NCBI RefSeq assembly: GCF_024518675.1
Contig: NZ_JANIGL010000009.1
Coordinates: 62,001 to 126,000 of the forward strand
Direction: 5' to 3'
DNA length: 64,000 bases
From: Pseudoalteromonas shioyasakiensis
GTDB lineage: Bacteria; Pseudomonadota; Gammaproteobacteria; Enterobacterales; Alteromonadaceae
Part shown: positions 9,648 through 19,295 of the stretch, one piece after another
How the letters are laid out: each line of letters opens with the position of its first letter
How positions within the stretch are numbered: position 1 is the first letter of the stretch
The notes under the pieces: generated by a model
Databases searched by the model: none
Told to the model about the DNA's origin: nothing
Seen by the model: only the letters and a program-made list of their open reading frames with translations
Position numbers and translations under genes: made by a program

Positions 9648-9983
9648 TTACTTATTGCGAACAAGTGCTGAAACTAACATACCAGCAGCAAACGCAATCC
9701 CCGCTGTTGCCAATGGATTTTCTGCGGCAAATTTTCGAGTTTTACCACTGTATTGATTTAACTTCTCACGGGCAACTTGCTGTTTTTCTGACAGCGTTTC
9801 TGCAGAGCTGCTAGCACCTTCACGAATGCTTTGTTCTGCTGTTGCAGCGCGTGTAGATAAAGCATCAACAGCATTGTGTGCAGCTGAAGTCGCTTTATCT
9901 GTTAATGGCGCCTCGCTATTTGGCGCTTTTGGATCAACTTTACTGTTAGTTGATGGGTTGGTATTCGTTGTTGCAGTAGCCAT
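9648..9983 (-). CDS. YqjD/ElaB-like DUF883 membrane-anchored protein
   Basis: 111 residues. A long Ala/Ser/Thr/Glu-rich helical region precedes a single C-terminal membrane anchor preceded by AAENPLATAGIAFAAGMLVS and ending in basic residues. This matches the C-terminal signature of the YqjD/ElaB/YgaM family. E. coli members are RpoS-regulated, tail-anchored in the inner membrane and bind ribosomes; that is family knowledge, not visible here. First gene of the minus-strand operon that reaches 8913. Confidence 0.85.
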   Translation of the reverse strand: MATATTNTNPSTNSKVDPKAPNSEAPLTDKATSAAHNAVDALSTRAATAEQSIREGASSSAETLSEKQQVAREKLNQYSGKTRKFAAENPLATAGIAFAAGMLVSALVRNK

Positions 9984-10270
9984 AGTATTCCTTCCTTAAT
10001 AATTACTAGATGTGTTGTTACTGTTGCATCCTCTATACCAACATTAAAAGTTGCAATAAAACATATAGTTAATGTTTTTACTGACCGGTTTGGCTATGCA
10101 GTAAGGTAATTTGAAGTAACTATTTCAGGTTTATCAGGTAAATTTTACACCTTTAGAATTGATAACGTATTGGTCGCTTATATTTTGTTACTATTCATTG
10201 TTTATTCATTAAGCAATTTTTCTTCCGTCGATCGTTAAAATCCTTTTTAAAAAATATTTTTCTAGGTTTT

Positions 10271-10284
10271 CCACTTTTTCCCAC
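10271..10284 (-). promoter_or_regulatory. Possible upstream pair of MraZ boxes, opposite orientation
   Basis: On the minus strand two GTGG boxes lie exactly 10 bp apart (CCAC on the plus strand at 10271 and 10281), the same period as the repeats at 10384-10426 but reversed. Only two copies, so this could be chance. Confidence 0.35.
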
Positions 10285-10353
10285 GTAATTCAGTAGCTTT
10301 GCGCGAGCCCTTATTTTTTCTGGCTTGAACAGCGAATTATAGGATTTTACCGA

Positions 10354-10384
10354 CTTGACAAAACCGCTTGTCAAGCCCTAAACT
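10354..10384 (+). promoter_or_regulatory. Putative mraZ (dcw) promoter with an overlapping 8-bp inverted repeat
   Basis: A perfect -35 hexamer TTGACA at 10355-10360 is followed after 18 bp by TAAACT at 10379-10384, a 4-of-6 match to the -10. The -35 lies inside a perfect inverted repeat, CTTGACAA (10354-10361) and TTGTCAAG (10368-10375). The rest of the 493-bp gap 9984-10476 holds no gene. Confidence 0.55.
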
Positions 10385-10428
10385 GGAGCACTGTGGTAAA
10401 AAGTGGTGTTTAGTGGATCAAATTGGAT
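10383..10428 (+). promoter_or_regulatory. MraZ operator: five TGG repeats at 10-bp period
   Basis: TGG starts at 10384, 10394, 10404, 10414 and 10424, an exact 10-bp period, with G before it in the three central copies. E. coli MraZ binds direct TGGG-type repeats separated by 5 nt in its own promoter region. Position between the promoter and the mraZ ATG fits autorepression of the dcw cluster. Confidence 0.7.
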
Positions 10429-10476
10429 CAAAAATAATCTGAAAGGATTATTTAACTAACTTAACAATAGGTTTTT

Positions 10477-10935
10477 ATGTTTCGCGGTGCGAGTTCGCTC
10501 AGTATGGATGACAAAGGACGCTTTGCGGTACCAACCAAGTACCGGGAGACTCTATTGTCTGAAGATATGGGCACAGTGATTTGCACTATTGCTTTGAATG
10601 AGCCTTGCCTGTGGCTATATCCATTAGCGCAATGGCAAGACATTGAAGAGCGTTTAGCGAAAGTTTCAAATATGAATCCACGTGCCAGACGCATGCAGCG
10701 TATGTTGTTAGGTAACGCGACAGAATATCAACTCGACAAAAATGGCCGGATCTTACTTGCACCCTCACTACGTGCACACGCAGATTTAGGCAAAAAAATA
10801 ATGTTGGTCGGATTAATGAATAAATTTGAGATCTGGGATGAAGAGCGCTGGCACGAACAAATGCGTCAAGATACCGAGATAGAACGACTCGGTGAATTTG
10901 AATCCAGTCCAGATTTAGATAACTTTTCACTCTAA
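10477..10935 (+). CDS. mraZ: Transcriptional regulator MraZ
   Basis: 152 residues, matching E. coli MraZ (152). Starts MFRGASSLSMDDKGRFAVPTKYR and contains the duplicated AbrB-like SpoVT motif (residues 5-47 and about 81-124). MraZ is a ring-forming DNA-binding protein that represses its own operon; it heads the dcw cluster here as in most bacteria. The repeats at 10384-10426 are its probable target. A weak AGG at about 10468-10470 precedes the ATG. It is 29 bp from rsmH. Confidence 0.96.
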   Translation: MFRGASSLSMDDKGRFAVPTKYRETLLSEDMGTVICTIALNEPCLWLYPLAQWQDIEERLAKVSNMNPRARRMQRMLLGNATEYQLDKNGRILLAPSLRAHADLGKKIMLVGLMNKFEIWDEERWHEQMRQDTEIERLGEFESSPDLDNFSL

Positions 10936-10964
10936 TCAGCAAAATAAAAGGCAAATATTAACTA

Positions 10965-11903
10965 ATGACTGCGCAATTTGAACATATCTCCGTGTTAATG
11001 GACGAAACCATCGATGCCTTAGCTATTAAGCCTGACGGTATTTATATTGATGGAACATTTGGCCGCGGCGGACACTCAGGACAAATTCTAGCGCGCTTAG
11101 GTGATCAAGGTCGATTGCAAGCAATTGATCAAGATCCTCAGGCTATTAAGGCCGCAGAAAAATTTGCCGATGATAACCGTTTTGCTATTGCTCATACTCG
11201 CTTTTCAAATATATACGAGGTAGCGCAGCAAAACGATCTACTTGGTAAAGTCGATGGTATTTTATTAGATATAGGTGTGTCTTCTCCGCAACTTGATGAT
11301 GCTGAACGGGGTTTTAGCTTTATGAAAGATGGCCCGTTAGATATGCGTATGGATCCTACAAGTGGGCGAAGTGCGGCGCAGTGGCTCGCAGAAGCTGAGC
11401 TGGAAGATATCACCCATGTTATTAAAACCTACGGCGAAGAAAAGTTTGGTCGTCGTATTGCCCATAAAGTTTTAGAAGTACGTGAGCATACGCCAATTAC
11501 TACAACGAAGCAGCTAGCTGATTTAGTTGATGAGGCAGTGCCTGTTAAGGATAAATTTAAGCATCCAGCCACGCGCACATTTCAAGCTATTCGAATTTAT
11601 ATCAATAGTGAGCTAGAAGAGATTCAAACCGCGTTGCAAGCGGCGATTAATGTGTTAAAGCCCGGTGGGCGTTTGGTTGTCATTTCATTTCACTCGCTTG
11701 AAGACCGTATTGTTAAACAGTTTATTAAAAAACAGAGTAAGGGAGCGGCATTACCCAGAGGTCTGCCTTTAACTGATGCACAAATAAATAAAGATCTGAC
11801 GTTAAAAGCAGTGGGTAAAGCTATCAAGCCAAGTAAAGATGAAATTGAACGCAACCCGCGCTCGCGCAGTTCAGTACTTAGGGTTGCACAGAGGTTGGAA
11901 TGA
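10965..11903 (+). CDS. rsmH: 16S rRNA m4C1402 methyltransferase RsmH (MraW)
   Basis: 312 residues. The N-terminus carries HISVLMDETIDAL, the SAM-binding segment IDGTFGRGGHSG, and the C-terminal signature VISFHSLEDRIVK, all typical of RsmH. The enzyme N4-methylates C1402 of 16S rRNA in the decoding centre. The stop codon overlaps the ftsL ATG by 4 nt (ATGA), so translation is probably coupled. Confidence 0.97.
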   Translation: MTAQFEHISVLMDETIDALAIKPDGIYIDGTFGRGGHSGQILARLGDQGRLQAIDQDPQAIKAAEKFADDNRFAIAHTRFSNIYEVAQQNDLLGKVDGILLDIGVSSPQLDDAERGFSFMKDGPLDMRMDPTSGRSAAQWLAEAELEDITHVIKTYGEEKFGRRIAHKVLEVREHTPITTTKQLADLVDEAVPVKDKFKHPATRTFQAIRIYINSELEEIQTALQAAINVLKPGGRLVVISFHSLEDRIVKQFIKKQSKGAALPRGLPLTDAQINKDLTLKAVGKAIKPSKDEIERNPRSRSSVLRVAQRLE

Positions 11904-12226
11904 AAGCAAAAGCGAATCATCGACAACCCAACTTATTTTTAGAGATTATCAAAGGCCTAGGAGCAAATAAGCTAACCTCGGCCTTGTTGGTTGTGATATT
12001 CGCCTCAAGTTTGAGCGTAGTACAAGTAACTCATTTGGCACGCCAAGAGCTAATTGAGCAAGATCAACTATTACAAGAGCGAGATGAGCTAGACCTTGAA
12101 TGGCGCTACTTACTCGTAGAAGAAGAGTTTTATTCGCAGCATGCGCGCATTGAAGAAATAGCCACCATGCAACTAGAGATGAAACGGCCGACAAGCCAAG
12201 ACGAACAGGTAATATTACTGCGATGA
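11900..12226 (+). CDS. ftsL: Cell division protein FtsL
   Basis: 108 residues. Short cytoplasmic N-terminus, one membrane helix (about residues 25-45), then a periplasmic coiled coil (LIEQDQLLQERDELDLEWRYL) and a C-terminal segment with the TMQLEMKRP pattern seen in FtsL. Forms the FtsQLB complex with FtsQ and FtsB, both of which are also in this window. Overlaps both rsmH and ftsI by 4 nt. Confidence 0.93.
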   Translation: MKAKANHRQPNLFLEIIKGLGANKLTSALLVVIFASSLSVVQVTHLARQELIEQDQLLQERDELDLEWRYLLVEEEFYSQHARIEEIATMQLEMKRPTSQDEQVILLR

Positions 12227-14040
12227 GAAGTAAAGGGAAGAAACCAGTCAATAGTTTGATCACATGGCGCTTTATGCTGGTGTGCTCTGTTGTGCTGCTT
12301 GTCTTTGTGACTCTGGTAGCACGGGCGGCATACTTACAAGTTATTGAGCCAGATAAAGCGCGCTCCGAAAGTAATAAACGTACCGTCAGGGTAGAGAAGC
12401 TTCATGTACAGCGAGGAATGATTTTTGACCGCCATGGCAAAGAGCTAGCGGTGAGTGTTCCTGTTGTAAGTGTGTACGCTGATCCAAAAGCATTGCATAA
12501 ATCTCTGGTTGCTAAAGTTATTAGGCAAGCTCGCAAGAATGGTGAAGATTATAAATCTTTAGCAGAGAACACACCCTTACTTGAGCAGCGTGTGGCACAA
12601 TATTATCAAAATGATCTGCGTTGGCGTGAACTTGCCGATGTTTTACGTATTGATCCTAAAAAAATAGACGGCCGCTTACGTGATGATGCTAGCCGACGTT
12701 TTGTGTATTTAAAACGTCAAGTGACACCTGCGGTCGCTAATTATATTGGTGATTTACGCCTGCCAGGTATTCATTTACTCGATGAATCAAAACGTTATTA
12801 CCCGGCAGGTGAGGTAACAGCTCATGTGTTAGGATTTACTAATATTGATGGTAAAGGCATTGAAGGGATTGAAAAGCTTTATGAAAATGCGCTAACTGGT
12901 GAAGAAGGGCGCAGAACAATTCGTAAAGATGCGCAAGGGCGTGAAGTTGAAGTACTTGATGAGCGTGACCGAATAGAGCCTGAAAATATTCAATTAAGTA
13001 TCGATCAGCGTATTCAAGCGATTGCTTATAAAGCCGTTAAATCAGCAGTATTAACGTATAAGGCTACGTCGGGCTCAGCGATGGTCGTTGATGTTAAAAC
13101 TGGCGAAGTATTAGCTATGGTTAATAGCCCCTCATTTAATCCAAATAACTTAAACGATGCCGCGCCACATAAACGTCGTAATCGGGCGATTACCGATTTG
13201 TTTGAACCGGGCTCAACCGTTAAGCCTCTAGCCATTTTAGCTGGTTTAGACTACGGCACAATCCAACCGGATGACAATGTTGATACCTACCCCGGCTGGA
13301 TGCGCTTAGGAGGCAGCTTAGTACAAGATACACGTAACCATGGCGAAATGACCTTGCGTGATATTTTAAAATACTCAAGCAATATGGGGGTTACAAAAAT
13401 CAGCCAAACCGTACCAAAAGATTACTTTGTTGGTTTGTACCAAAAAGTTGGCTTCGGTAGTGACAGTGGTACCGGCATGGTCGGTGAAAGTAGCGGCTTG
13501 TTTTACCCAAACCGTCGCTGGTCTGATCATGAAATAGCCGCCTTATCGTTTGGCTATAACCTTGCCGTCAGTACTGCTCAAATGGCCCGCTTTTATGCCA
13601 TGCTGGGGGCCGGTGGTGTGAATCGTCCATTGACTATCTTAAAACAAGATGGCATTCCTGAAGGTGAACGAATATTTCAACAGCAAGACGTTGAAGCCGT
13701 TGTACATATGATGGAAAGTGTATTTGAAGAAGGCGGAACTGCAAGACGTGTAAAAGTTGATGGCTATCGTGCAGCAGGAAAAACAGGTACTTCTAAAAAG
13801 GCCGCTGTAGGTGGTTATGGTGATGAGTATGTTGGCTACTTTGCAGGCTTAGCACCAGCGAGTAATCCGCGTTTAGCTGTTGTGGTATTAATCAATGAGC
13901 CCGGTGGAGATGTTTATTATGGCGGTGCGACGGCAGGACCTGCATTCGCTGAGATAATCTCTAATTCACTAAGAATTTTAAACGTAGCGCCAGATAAAGA
14001 CGCAATGGCATACGTGAAGGGCGAAGATGATGGTGCGTGA
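12223..14040 (+). CDS. ftsI: Peptidoglycan D,D-transpeptidase FtsI (PBP3)
   Basis: 605 residues. N-terminal membrane anchor (about 15-38), PBP dimerisation domain, then the transpeptidase domain with all three active-site motifs: STVK at 331-334, SSN at 385-387 and KTGT at 520-523. It crosslinks septal peptidoglycan as the partner of FtsW, which is downstream. The last 14 nt overlap murE. Confidence 0.97.
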   Translation: MRSKGKKPVNSLITWRFMLVCSVVLLVFVTLVARAAYLQVIEPDKARSESNKRTVRVEKLHVQRGMIFDRHGKELAVSVPVVSVYADPKALHKSLVAKVIRQARKNGEDYKSLAENTPLLEQRVAQYYQNDLRWRELADVLRIDPKKIDGRLRDDASRRFVYLKRQVTPAVANYIGDLRLPGIHLLDESKRYYPAGEVTAHVLGFTNIDGKGIEGIEKLYENALTGEEGRRTIRKDAQGREVEVLDERDRIEPENIQLSIDQRIQAIAYKAVKSAVLTYKATSGSAMVVDVKTGEVLAMVNSPSFNPNNLNDAAPHKRRNRAITDLFEPGSTVKPLAILAGLDYGTIQPDDNVDTYPGWMRLGGSLVQDTRNHGEMTLRDILKYSSNMGVTKISQTVPKDYFVGLYQKVGFGSDSGTGMVGESSGLFYPNRRWSDHEIAALSFGYNLAVSTAQMARFYAMLGAGGVNRPLTILKQDGIPEGERIFQQQDVEAVVHMMESVFEEGGTARRVKVDGYRAAGKTGTSKKAAVGGYGDEYVGYFAGLAPASNPRLAVVVLINEPGGDVYYGGATAGPAFAEIISNSLRILNVAPDKDAMAYVKGEDDGA

Positions 14041-15511
14041 TTTACAAACAATACTAAAACATATTGAGATTGATGCGACTAGCCTAGTGGTTAATGAGTT
14101 GCGTTTAGATAGTCGAGACGTCAAGCCTGGTGATGTGTTTGTGGCTATTAAAGGTCATCAACTTGATGGTGGTCACTTTATTGAACAAGCCATTAGCAAT
14201 GGCGCAGTGGCGGTTGTGGCAGATCGTTTATGTGAATTCGATACTGATTTTGAACAGTTATACTTAGCTTCTAATTTAGATAAGAAGCTGCCTGCTTTAG
14301 CGAATCACTTTTACCAAAAACCAAGTAAACAGCTTGATTTAATCGGTGTTACTGGGACTAACGGAAAGTCGACAACTACGGCGATGATTGCTCATTTTGC
14401 AAGTTACTGTGCAAAGCCTGCTGCAATTATTGGCACACTTGGTTATGGGGCGCCAGAGAGCTTAACCCCGCTGATAAATACCACGCCTTCATGTGTTGAT
14501 TTACAGCGCATTTTATCTGAATTAGTCGCACAGCAAAAGCAACTAGTGGCAATGGAAGTATCATCCCACGGCTTAGTGCAGCACAGAGTCACAGGCAGTC
14601 ATTTTAAAGCGGCGGTTTTTACAAATTTATCTCGTGATCACCTTGATTACCATGGCGATATGGCAAGTTATGCTGATGCTAAGCTGATGCTTATGCGCGA
14701 CTTTGACCCCGAGTTAGTTGTCTTGAACCAAGATGATAACCAAGCGCAAAAGTGGTTAGAACAATACGACTTCAATAACCTGATATGTTATGGTCGCAAA
14801 GATTTAGTACCAAAAGGTGCTAGGTTTGTTTATTTTACCGATGTAAACTATCACAAGTCAGGTATTTCGGCGAAATTAACCACAAGTTGGGGTGATATCG
14901 TAATAGAAAGCCCATTGTTCGGTGAATTTAACTTATATAATTTAACCGCTGCAATGGCAACTTTGCTAGGTTTAGGTTATCCACTAGAAAGCTTAGCGGC
15001 GGGATGTACTAGTTTACAACCCGTAGCTGGTCGAATGCAGGCTTTTAGCGCTGCAAACAAAGCAACTTGTATCGTAGATTATGCTCATACACCTGATGCA
15101 TTAGCATTAGCGTTGCAAGCCCTGCAGCAGCATGTGCCTGGCGGGGTTAGTTGTGTTTTCGGATGTGGTGGGGACCGTGATAAAGGCAAACGCCCAATGA
15201 TGGCCAAAGCCGCGGAAAAATATGCAGATAAAGTCATAGTAACCAGCGATAACCCACGCAGTGAAGATCCGCACCAGATTATTGCTGATGTAGCGGCAGG
15301 GCTAGATAACCCTCAGGCTGCGTATTTGCAGGCTGATCGTGCTGAAGCAATTGCATATGCGATTGATAATGCAAAAGAAAATGAAGTCGTTTTAATTGCC
15401 GGAAAAGGCCATGAAGACTATCAAATTATCGGCACTGAAAAAGTAGACTTTTGTGACCGTAAATTTGTACAGCAATACTTAAAAGAACAAATAAGAGGAT
15501 CGCAGTTATGA
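14027..15511 (+). CDS. murE: UDP-MurNAc-tripeptide synthetase MurE (meso-diaminopimelate adding)
   Basis: 494 residues. ATP-binding TGTNGKS is at residues 109-115. The DNPR motif at 408-411 marks enzymes that add meso-diaminopimelate rather than lysine, so this organism should have DAP-type peptidoglycan. Two adjacent ATG codons (14027 and 14030) are possible starts inside the end of ftsI. The stop overlaps murF by 4 nt. Confidence 0.97.
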   Translation: MMVRDLQTILKHIEIDATSLVVNELRLDSRDVKPGDVFVAIKGHQLDGGHFIEQAISNGAVAVVADRLCEFDTDFEQLYLASNLDKKLPALANHFYQKPSKQLDLIGVTGTNGKSTTTAMIAHFASYCAKPAAIIGTLGYGAPESLTPLINTTPSCVDLQRILSELVAQQKQLVAMEVSSHGLVQHRVTGSHFKAAVFTNLSRDHLDYHGDMASYADAKLMLMRDFDPELVVLNQDDNQAQKWLEQYDFNNLICYGRKDLVPKGARFVYFTDVNYHKSGISAKLTTSWGDIVIESPLFGEFNLYNLTAAMATLLGLGYPLESLAAGCTSLQPVAGRMQAFSAANKATCIVDYAHTPDALALALQALQQHVPGGVSCVFGCGGDRDKGKRPMMAKAAEKYADKVIVTSDNPRSEDPHQIIADVAAGLDNPQAAYLQADRAEAIAYAIDNAKENEVVLIAGKGHEDYQIIGTEKVDFCDRKFVQQYLKEQIRGSQL

Positions 15512-16896
15512 TCCCTATGGATTTTGATTGGTTAGCAGCTGTGTTAGCAACCGATTGCCCTGATGGCAATCAAGCAATAAAAAATATCAACACGGATACC
15601 CGCACTTTATGCGATGGTGAAGTGTTTTTAGCGCTACAAGGGCCTAACTTTGATGGCCATAAATTTGTAGAACAAGCAAAAAGTAAAGGTGCGATTGCGG
15701 CGATTGTACATCGTAAAGTTGATGTAGATATTCCTCAGTTTTTAGTGTCAGATACTCGTTTAGCGCTAGGTGAAATTGGCGCCGCAGTGAAAGCTAGTGT
15801 TGCACCAAAAACTATTGCTATTACCGGCAGTGTAGGCAAAACCACAGTTAAAGAAATGTGCGCAGCTATACTTTCCTCACATGGTGAGGTACTGGCTACC
15901 AAAGGCAATTTTAACAATGATATTGGTGTGCCACTTACATTGCTTAGATTAGAGCCACAACATCAATATGCGGTGATTGAGCTGGGTGCTAACCACATTG
16001 GTGAAATCGCTTATACTGCAGCGATGACGAAACCAGATGTTGCAGTGGTATGTAACGTTGCAGCTGCACATATTGAAGGCTTTGGTTCACTCGAAGGCGT
16101 AGCTACTGCCAAAGGCGAAATATACGACGGTTTAAAACCAGACGGTGTCGCTATTGTTAACTGCGACAGTGAATTTAGCTCAGGTTGGTTAAAGCAGCTT
16201 CCTACCAGTAAGGTCAAGTGTTTATCAAGTTCTCAACAGCTAGACCTATGGGCTGAGGAAATTACCTTAGACGAACAAGCTCATGCTTCATTTTATATGT
16301 GTACTAATAGCGAGCGCGTGCAAGTAACACTTGCTTTGCCAGGGCGGCATAATGTTATGAATGCACTCATTGCAACGGCATTAACGACAGAGTTTGGTGT
16401 AAGCATTGAAAGTGCTGCACAAGCACTTGCAACAATGGCGGAAGTGCAAGGGCGTGTAAATATGATTAAGGTAAACGACAAGCTTACCGTCATAGATGAT
16501 ACGTATAATGCCAACGTGGAATCTGTTAAAGCAGCTATAGACTTACTCAGTGATATTGAAGGTCAGCGTATTTTAGCGTTTGGTGATATGGGAGAGCTTG
16601 GTGAAGAAGCTCGCATGTACCACCAACAAGTGGGGGAATATGCCAAGCAAAAGGGTATCGATGAACTTTATACCTTGGGTGTACTTAGCAAGTATGCCAG
16701 TGATGAATTTGAAAAACCAAATCGACACTTCTCTAGTCGAGATCAATTGCTACAGCAATTAGCTGCTGGGTTAACTGCACACTCACAAAAAACCACCATA
16801 GTCGTGAAAGGATCGCGCAGTTCTCGAATGGAATTACTCGTACAAGATTTAGTTAACAGCCAGCAAGTTGGCAGTAATGGAGTACCTATATGTTAG
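15508..16896 (+). CDS. murF: UDP-MurNAc-pentapeptide synthetase MurF
   Basis: 462 residues. Contains the Mur ligase P-loop ITGSVGKTTVKEM (about 107-119), the NFNNDIGVPLT segment and DDTYNAN, all MurF signatures. It ligates D-Ala-D-Ala to the UDP-MurNAc tripeptide in the cytoplasm. Overlaps murE by 4 nt and mraY by 7 nt. Confidence 0.96.
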   Translation: MIPMDFDWLAAVLATDCPDGNQAIKNINTDTRTLCDGEVFLALQGPNFDGHKFVEQAKSKGAIAAIVHRKVDVDIPQFLVSDTRLALGEIGAAVKASVAPKTIAITGSVGKTTVKEMCAAILSSHGEVLATKGNFNNDIGVPLTLLRLEPQHQYAVIELGANHIGEIAYTAAMTKPDVAVVCNVAAAHIEGFGSLEGVATAKGEIYDGLKPDGVAIVNCDSEFSSGWLKQLPTSKVKCLSSSQQLDLWAEEITLDEQAHASFYMCTNSERVQVTLALPGRHNVMNALIATALTTEFGVSIESAAQALATMAEVQGRVNMIKVNDKLTVIDDTYNANVESVKAAIDLLSDIEGQRILAFGDMGELGEEARMYHQQVGEYAKQKGIDELYTLGVLSKYASDEFEKPNRHFSSRDQLLQQLAAGLTAHSQKTTIVVKGSRSSRMELLVQDLVNSQQVGSNGVPIC

Positions 16897-17972
16897 TTTG
16901 GTTGGCAGAATATTTAACCCAATATTATAGTGCATTTAATATATTTTCGTATCTGACAGTTCGCGCCGTGTTTGGTATTTTAACGGCGCTATTAATCTCT
17001 TTGTATTTCGGCCCTAAGCTAATACGTGGCCTGCAAAGAATGCAAATTGGTCAAGTGGTACGTAATGACGGACCAGAATCTCACCTCTCGAAAAAAGGCA
17101 CCCCGACTATGGGTGGCTTACTTATTTTGGCTTCTATTTTTACTAGCACATTATTATGGGCTGATTTAGCAAATAAATATGTATGGGCAACTTTGTTTGT
17201 TATTGGTTCATTAGGCCTTGTTGGCTTTGTGGATGATTACCGCAAAGTGATTCGTAAAGATCCCAAAGGTTTAATAGCTAAATGGAAGTACTTTTGGCAA
17301 TCAGTAATAGCGCTAATTGTAGCTTGTGCATTGTTTTTTACTGCAAATCATGCCGATGAAACCTCACTTGTGGTGCCATTTTTTAAAGATGTATTACCAC
17401 AGTTAGGTCTGTTCTACATTGTAATGACTTACTTTGTGATTGTGGGTACTTCGAACGCGGTGAACTTAACAGATGGCCTCGATGGTTTGGCAATCGTGCC
17501 GACTATTTTAGTGGCAGCAGCCTTAGCAATTATTGCTTATTTAACCGGTAACATTAACTTCTCAGCATACTTACATATTCCACATTTACCACTGGCCAGT
17601 GAGTTGGTTGTTGTTTGTACCGCTATTGTTGGTGCTGGACTTGGTTTTTTATGGTTTAACACCTATCCAGCGCAAGTATTTATGGGGGATGTGGGCTCGC
17701 TCGCGCTAGGTGGTGCATTGGGCATAATCGCTGTATTGGTGCGCCAAGAATTAGTGCTTGTGATTATGGGGGGCGTGTTTGTTATGGAAGCTCTGTCAGT
17801 TATTTTACAAGTTGGTTCATACAAATTACGTGGCCAGCGAATTTTTCGAATGGCGCCTATTCACCATCATTACGAATTAAAAGGTTGGCCAGAGCCCAGA
17901 GTCATTGTACGTTTTTGGATTATTTCAATCGTCCTTGTACTTGCGGGCTTAGTAACATTAAAGATCAGGTAA
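16890..17972 (+). CDS. mraY: Phospho-MurNAc-pentapeptide translocase MraY
   Basis: 360 residues, the same as E. coli MraY, with about ten membrane helices. Signatures: GTPTMGG (about 70-76), the DD pair in GFVDDYRK, NLTDGLDGLA, and the MAPIHHHYELKGWPE stretch near the C-terminus. It transfers phospho-MurNAc-pentapeptide to undecaprenyl phosphate to make lipid I. Its TAA abuts the murD ATG. Confidence 0.98.
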   Translation: MLVWLAEYLTQYYSAFNIFSYLTVRAVFGILTALLISLYFGPKLIRGLQRMQIGQVVRNDGPESHLSKKGTPTMGGLLILASIFTSTLLWADLANKYVWATLFVIGSLGLVGFVDDYRKVIRKDPKGLIAKWKYFWQSVIALIVACALFFTANHADETSLVVPFFKDVLPQLGLFYIVMTYFVIVGTSNAVNLTDGLDGLAIVPTILVAAALAIIAYLTGNINFSAYLHIPHLPLASELVVVCTAIVGAGLGFLWFNTYPAQVFMGDVGSLALGGALGIIAVLVRQELVLVIMGGVFVMEALSVILQVGSYKLRGQRIFRMAPIHHHYELKGWPEPRVIVRFWIISIVLVLAGLVTLKIR

Positions 17973-19295
17973 ATGAGCTATTTAAACGAGATACAAAATA
18001 AACGTATAACAGTGCTCGGACTCGGTGTAACCGGTCTGGGCATTGTGCGTTTTCTATTGTCTCATAATATTGCGCCAACAATTGCTGATAGCCGCGTTAC
18101 CCCACCGGGTATTGATTGGTTGAATGAGCATGCGCCAAAGCTAAGCACGCATTTTGGTGATTTGGATAGCGCAGCATTAAGCGCTGAGGACATTATCATT
18201 ATTAGTCCTGGGCTTAGCTTATCTACACCTGCGGTAGTCGAAGCAATTGCAGCAGGTGTTGAAGTAATAGGTGATATTGAATTATTTGCCCGCCTTAATG
18301 ATAAACCAGTGATTGCTGTTACAGGCTCAAATGGTAAATCAACCGTGGTGACGCTTGCCTTTGAGGTGCTCAAAACGGCTGGATTTAAAGTAGGTTTAGG
18401 CGGCAATATTGGCACCGCAGTGCTAGATTTACTTGCCGGTGATTTTGATGTGTTTGTACTGGAGCTTTCGAGCTTTCAATTAGATACCACAAAAAGCTTA
18501 AAACCTGTAAGCGCCACGGTATTGAACGTATCAGAAGATCACCTTGACCGTTATGTTAATTACCAAGCTTATATCGACTCAAAACAAACTATTTATACCC
18601 ATGCGGCGCTAGCCGTAGTTAACAAAAATGATCTAGCGACTCATTGTGATATTAACCCGCAAGTGAATTTTGCTTTATCTAACGCGGACTATTGTTTATC
18701 TACATACAATGGTGAGCCTTACTTTACTGCTCACGGTAAAGCAGTCTTACCGGTTAGTAGTCTAGGCGTTGTGGGGAGTCATAATCAACTAAATGCATTA
18801 TCGGTTATGGCGTTATTACAGCCATTTGATATAGCTGTTGAGCAATTATCTCAGGCGTTTTCAGCGTTTAAAGGCCTTGCTCATCGTTGTCAGTTTGTGG
18901 CTGAGCAAGCTGGCGTTAAATATTTTAATGACTCAAAAGCGACGAATGTAGGTGCAACAATCGCAGCTATCGACAGCTTAGCAGATCAAGCCAAACAGCT
19001 AATTGTCATTGCAGGCGGTGATGCCAAAGGTGCTGATTTAGATGCGCTCAAACCCTATTTGCAAGATAAAGTGAAAGCACTTATCTGCTTTGGTAAAGAT
19101 GCTCAAGCCCTTGTAGCATTAACTGACAAAGGCCGTTTAACTGAAAATATGCCACAGGCTGTTAGTCTTGCAAAGCAATTGGCTGAAGACGGTGATTATG
19201 TGTTGTTAGCGCCCGCATGTGCCAGTATTGATATGTATAACAATTACATGCAACGTGGCGATCATTTTAGCGAATGCGTTAAGGCAGGTGTGTAA
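17973..19295 (+). CDS. murD: UDP-MurNAc-alanine-D-glutamate ligase MurD
   Basis: 440 residues. N-terminal Rossmann-like segment (VLGLGVTGLGIVRFLL), ATP-binding VTGSNGKSTV near residue 116, NVSEDHLDRY, and KATN near the C-terminal third. It adds D-glutamate to UDP-MurNAc-L-Ala. The stop and the ftsW start share one base (TAATG). Confidence 0.97.
   Translation: MSYLNEIQNKRITVLGLGVTGLGIVRFLLSHNIAPTIADSRVTPPGIDWLNEHAPKLSTHFGDLDSAALSAEDIIIISPGLSLSTPAVVEAIAAGVEVIGDIELFARLNDKPVIAVTGSNGKSTVVTLAFEVLKTAGFKVGLGGNIGTAVLDLLAGDFDVFVLELSSFQLDTTKSLKPVSATVLNVSEDHLDRYVNYQAYIDSKQTIYTHAALAVVNKNDLATHCDINPQVNFALSNADYCLSTYNGEPYFTAHGKAVLPVSSLGVVGSHNQLNALSVMALLQPFDIAVEQLSQAFSAFKGLAHRCQFVAEQAGVKYFNDSKATNVGATIAAIDSLADQAKQLIVIAGGDAKGADLDALKPYLQDKVKALICFGKDAQALVALTDKGRLTENMPQAVSLAKQLAEDGDYVLLAPACASIDMYNNYMQRGDHFSECVKAGV

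Noticed and set aside
10383..10428. TGG repeats as origin iterons
   Set aside because: No DnaA boxes, rep gene or AT-rich unwinding tract nearby; the position before mraZ fits an MraZ operator better.
10586..10954. 122-codon ORF antisense to mraZ
   Set aside because: Shadow of mraZ; no start signal and no family resemblance.
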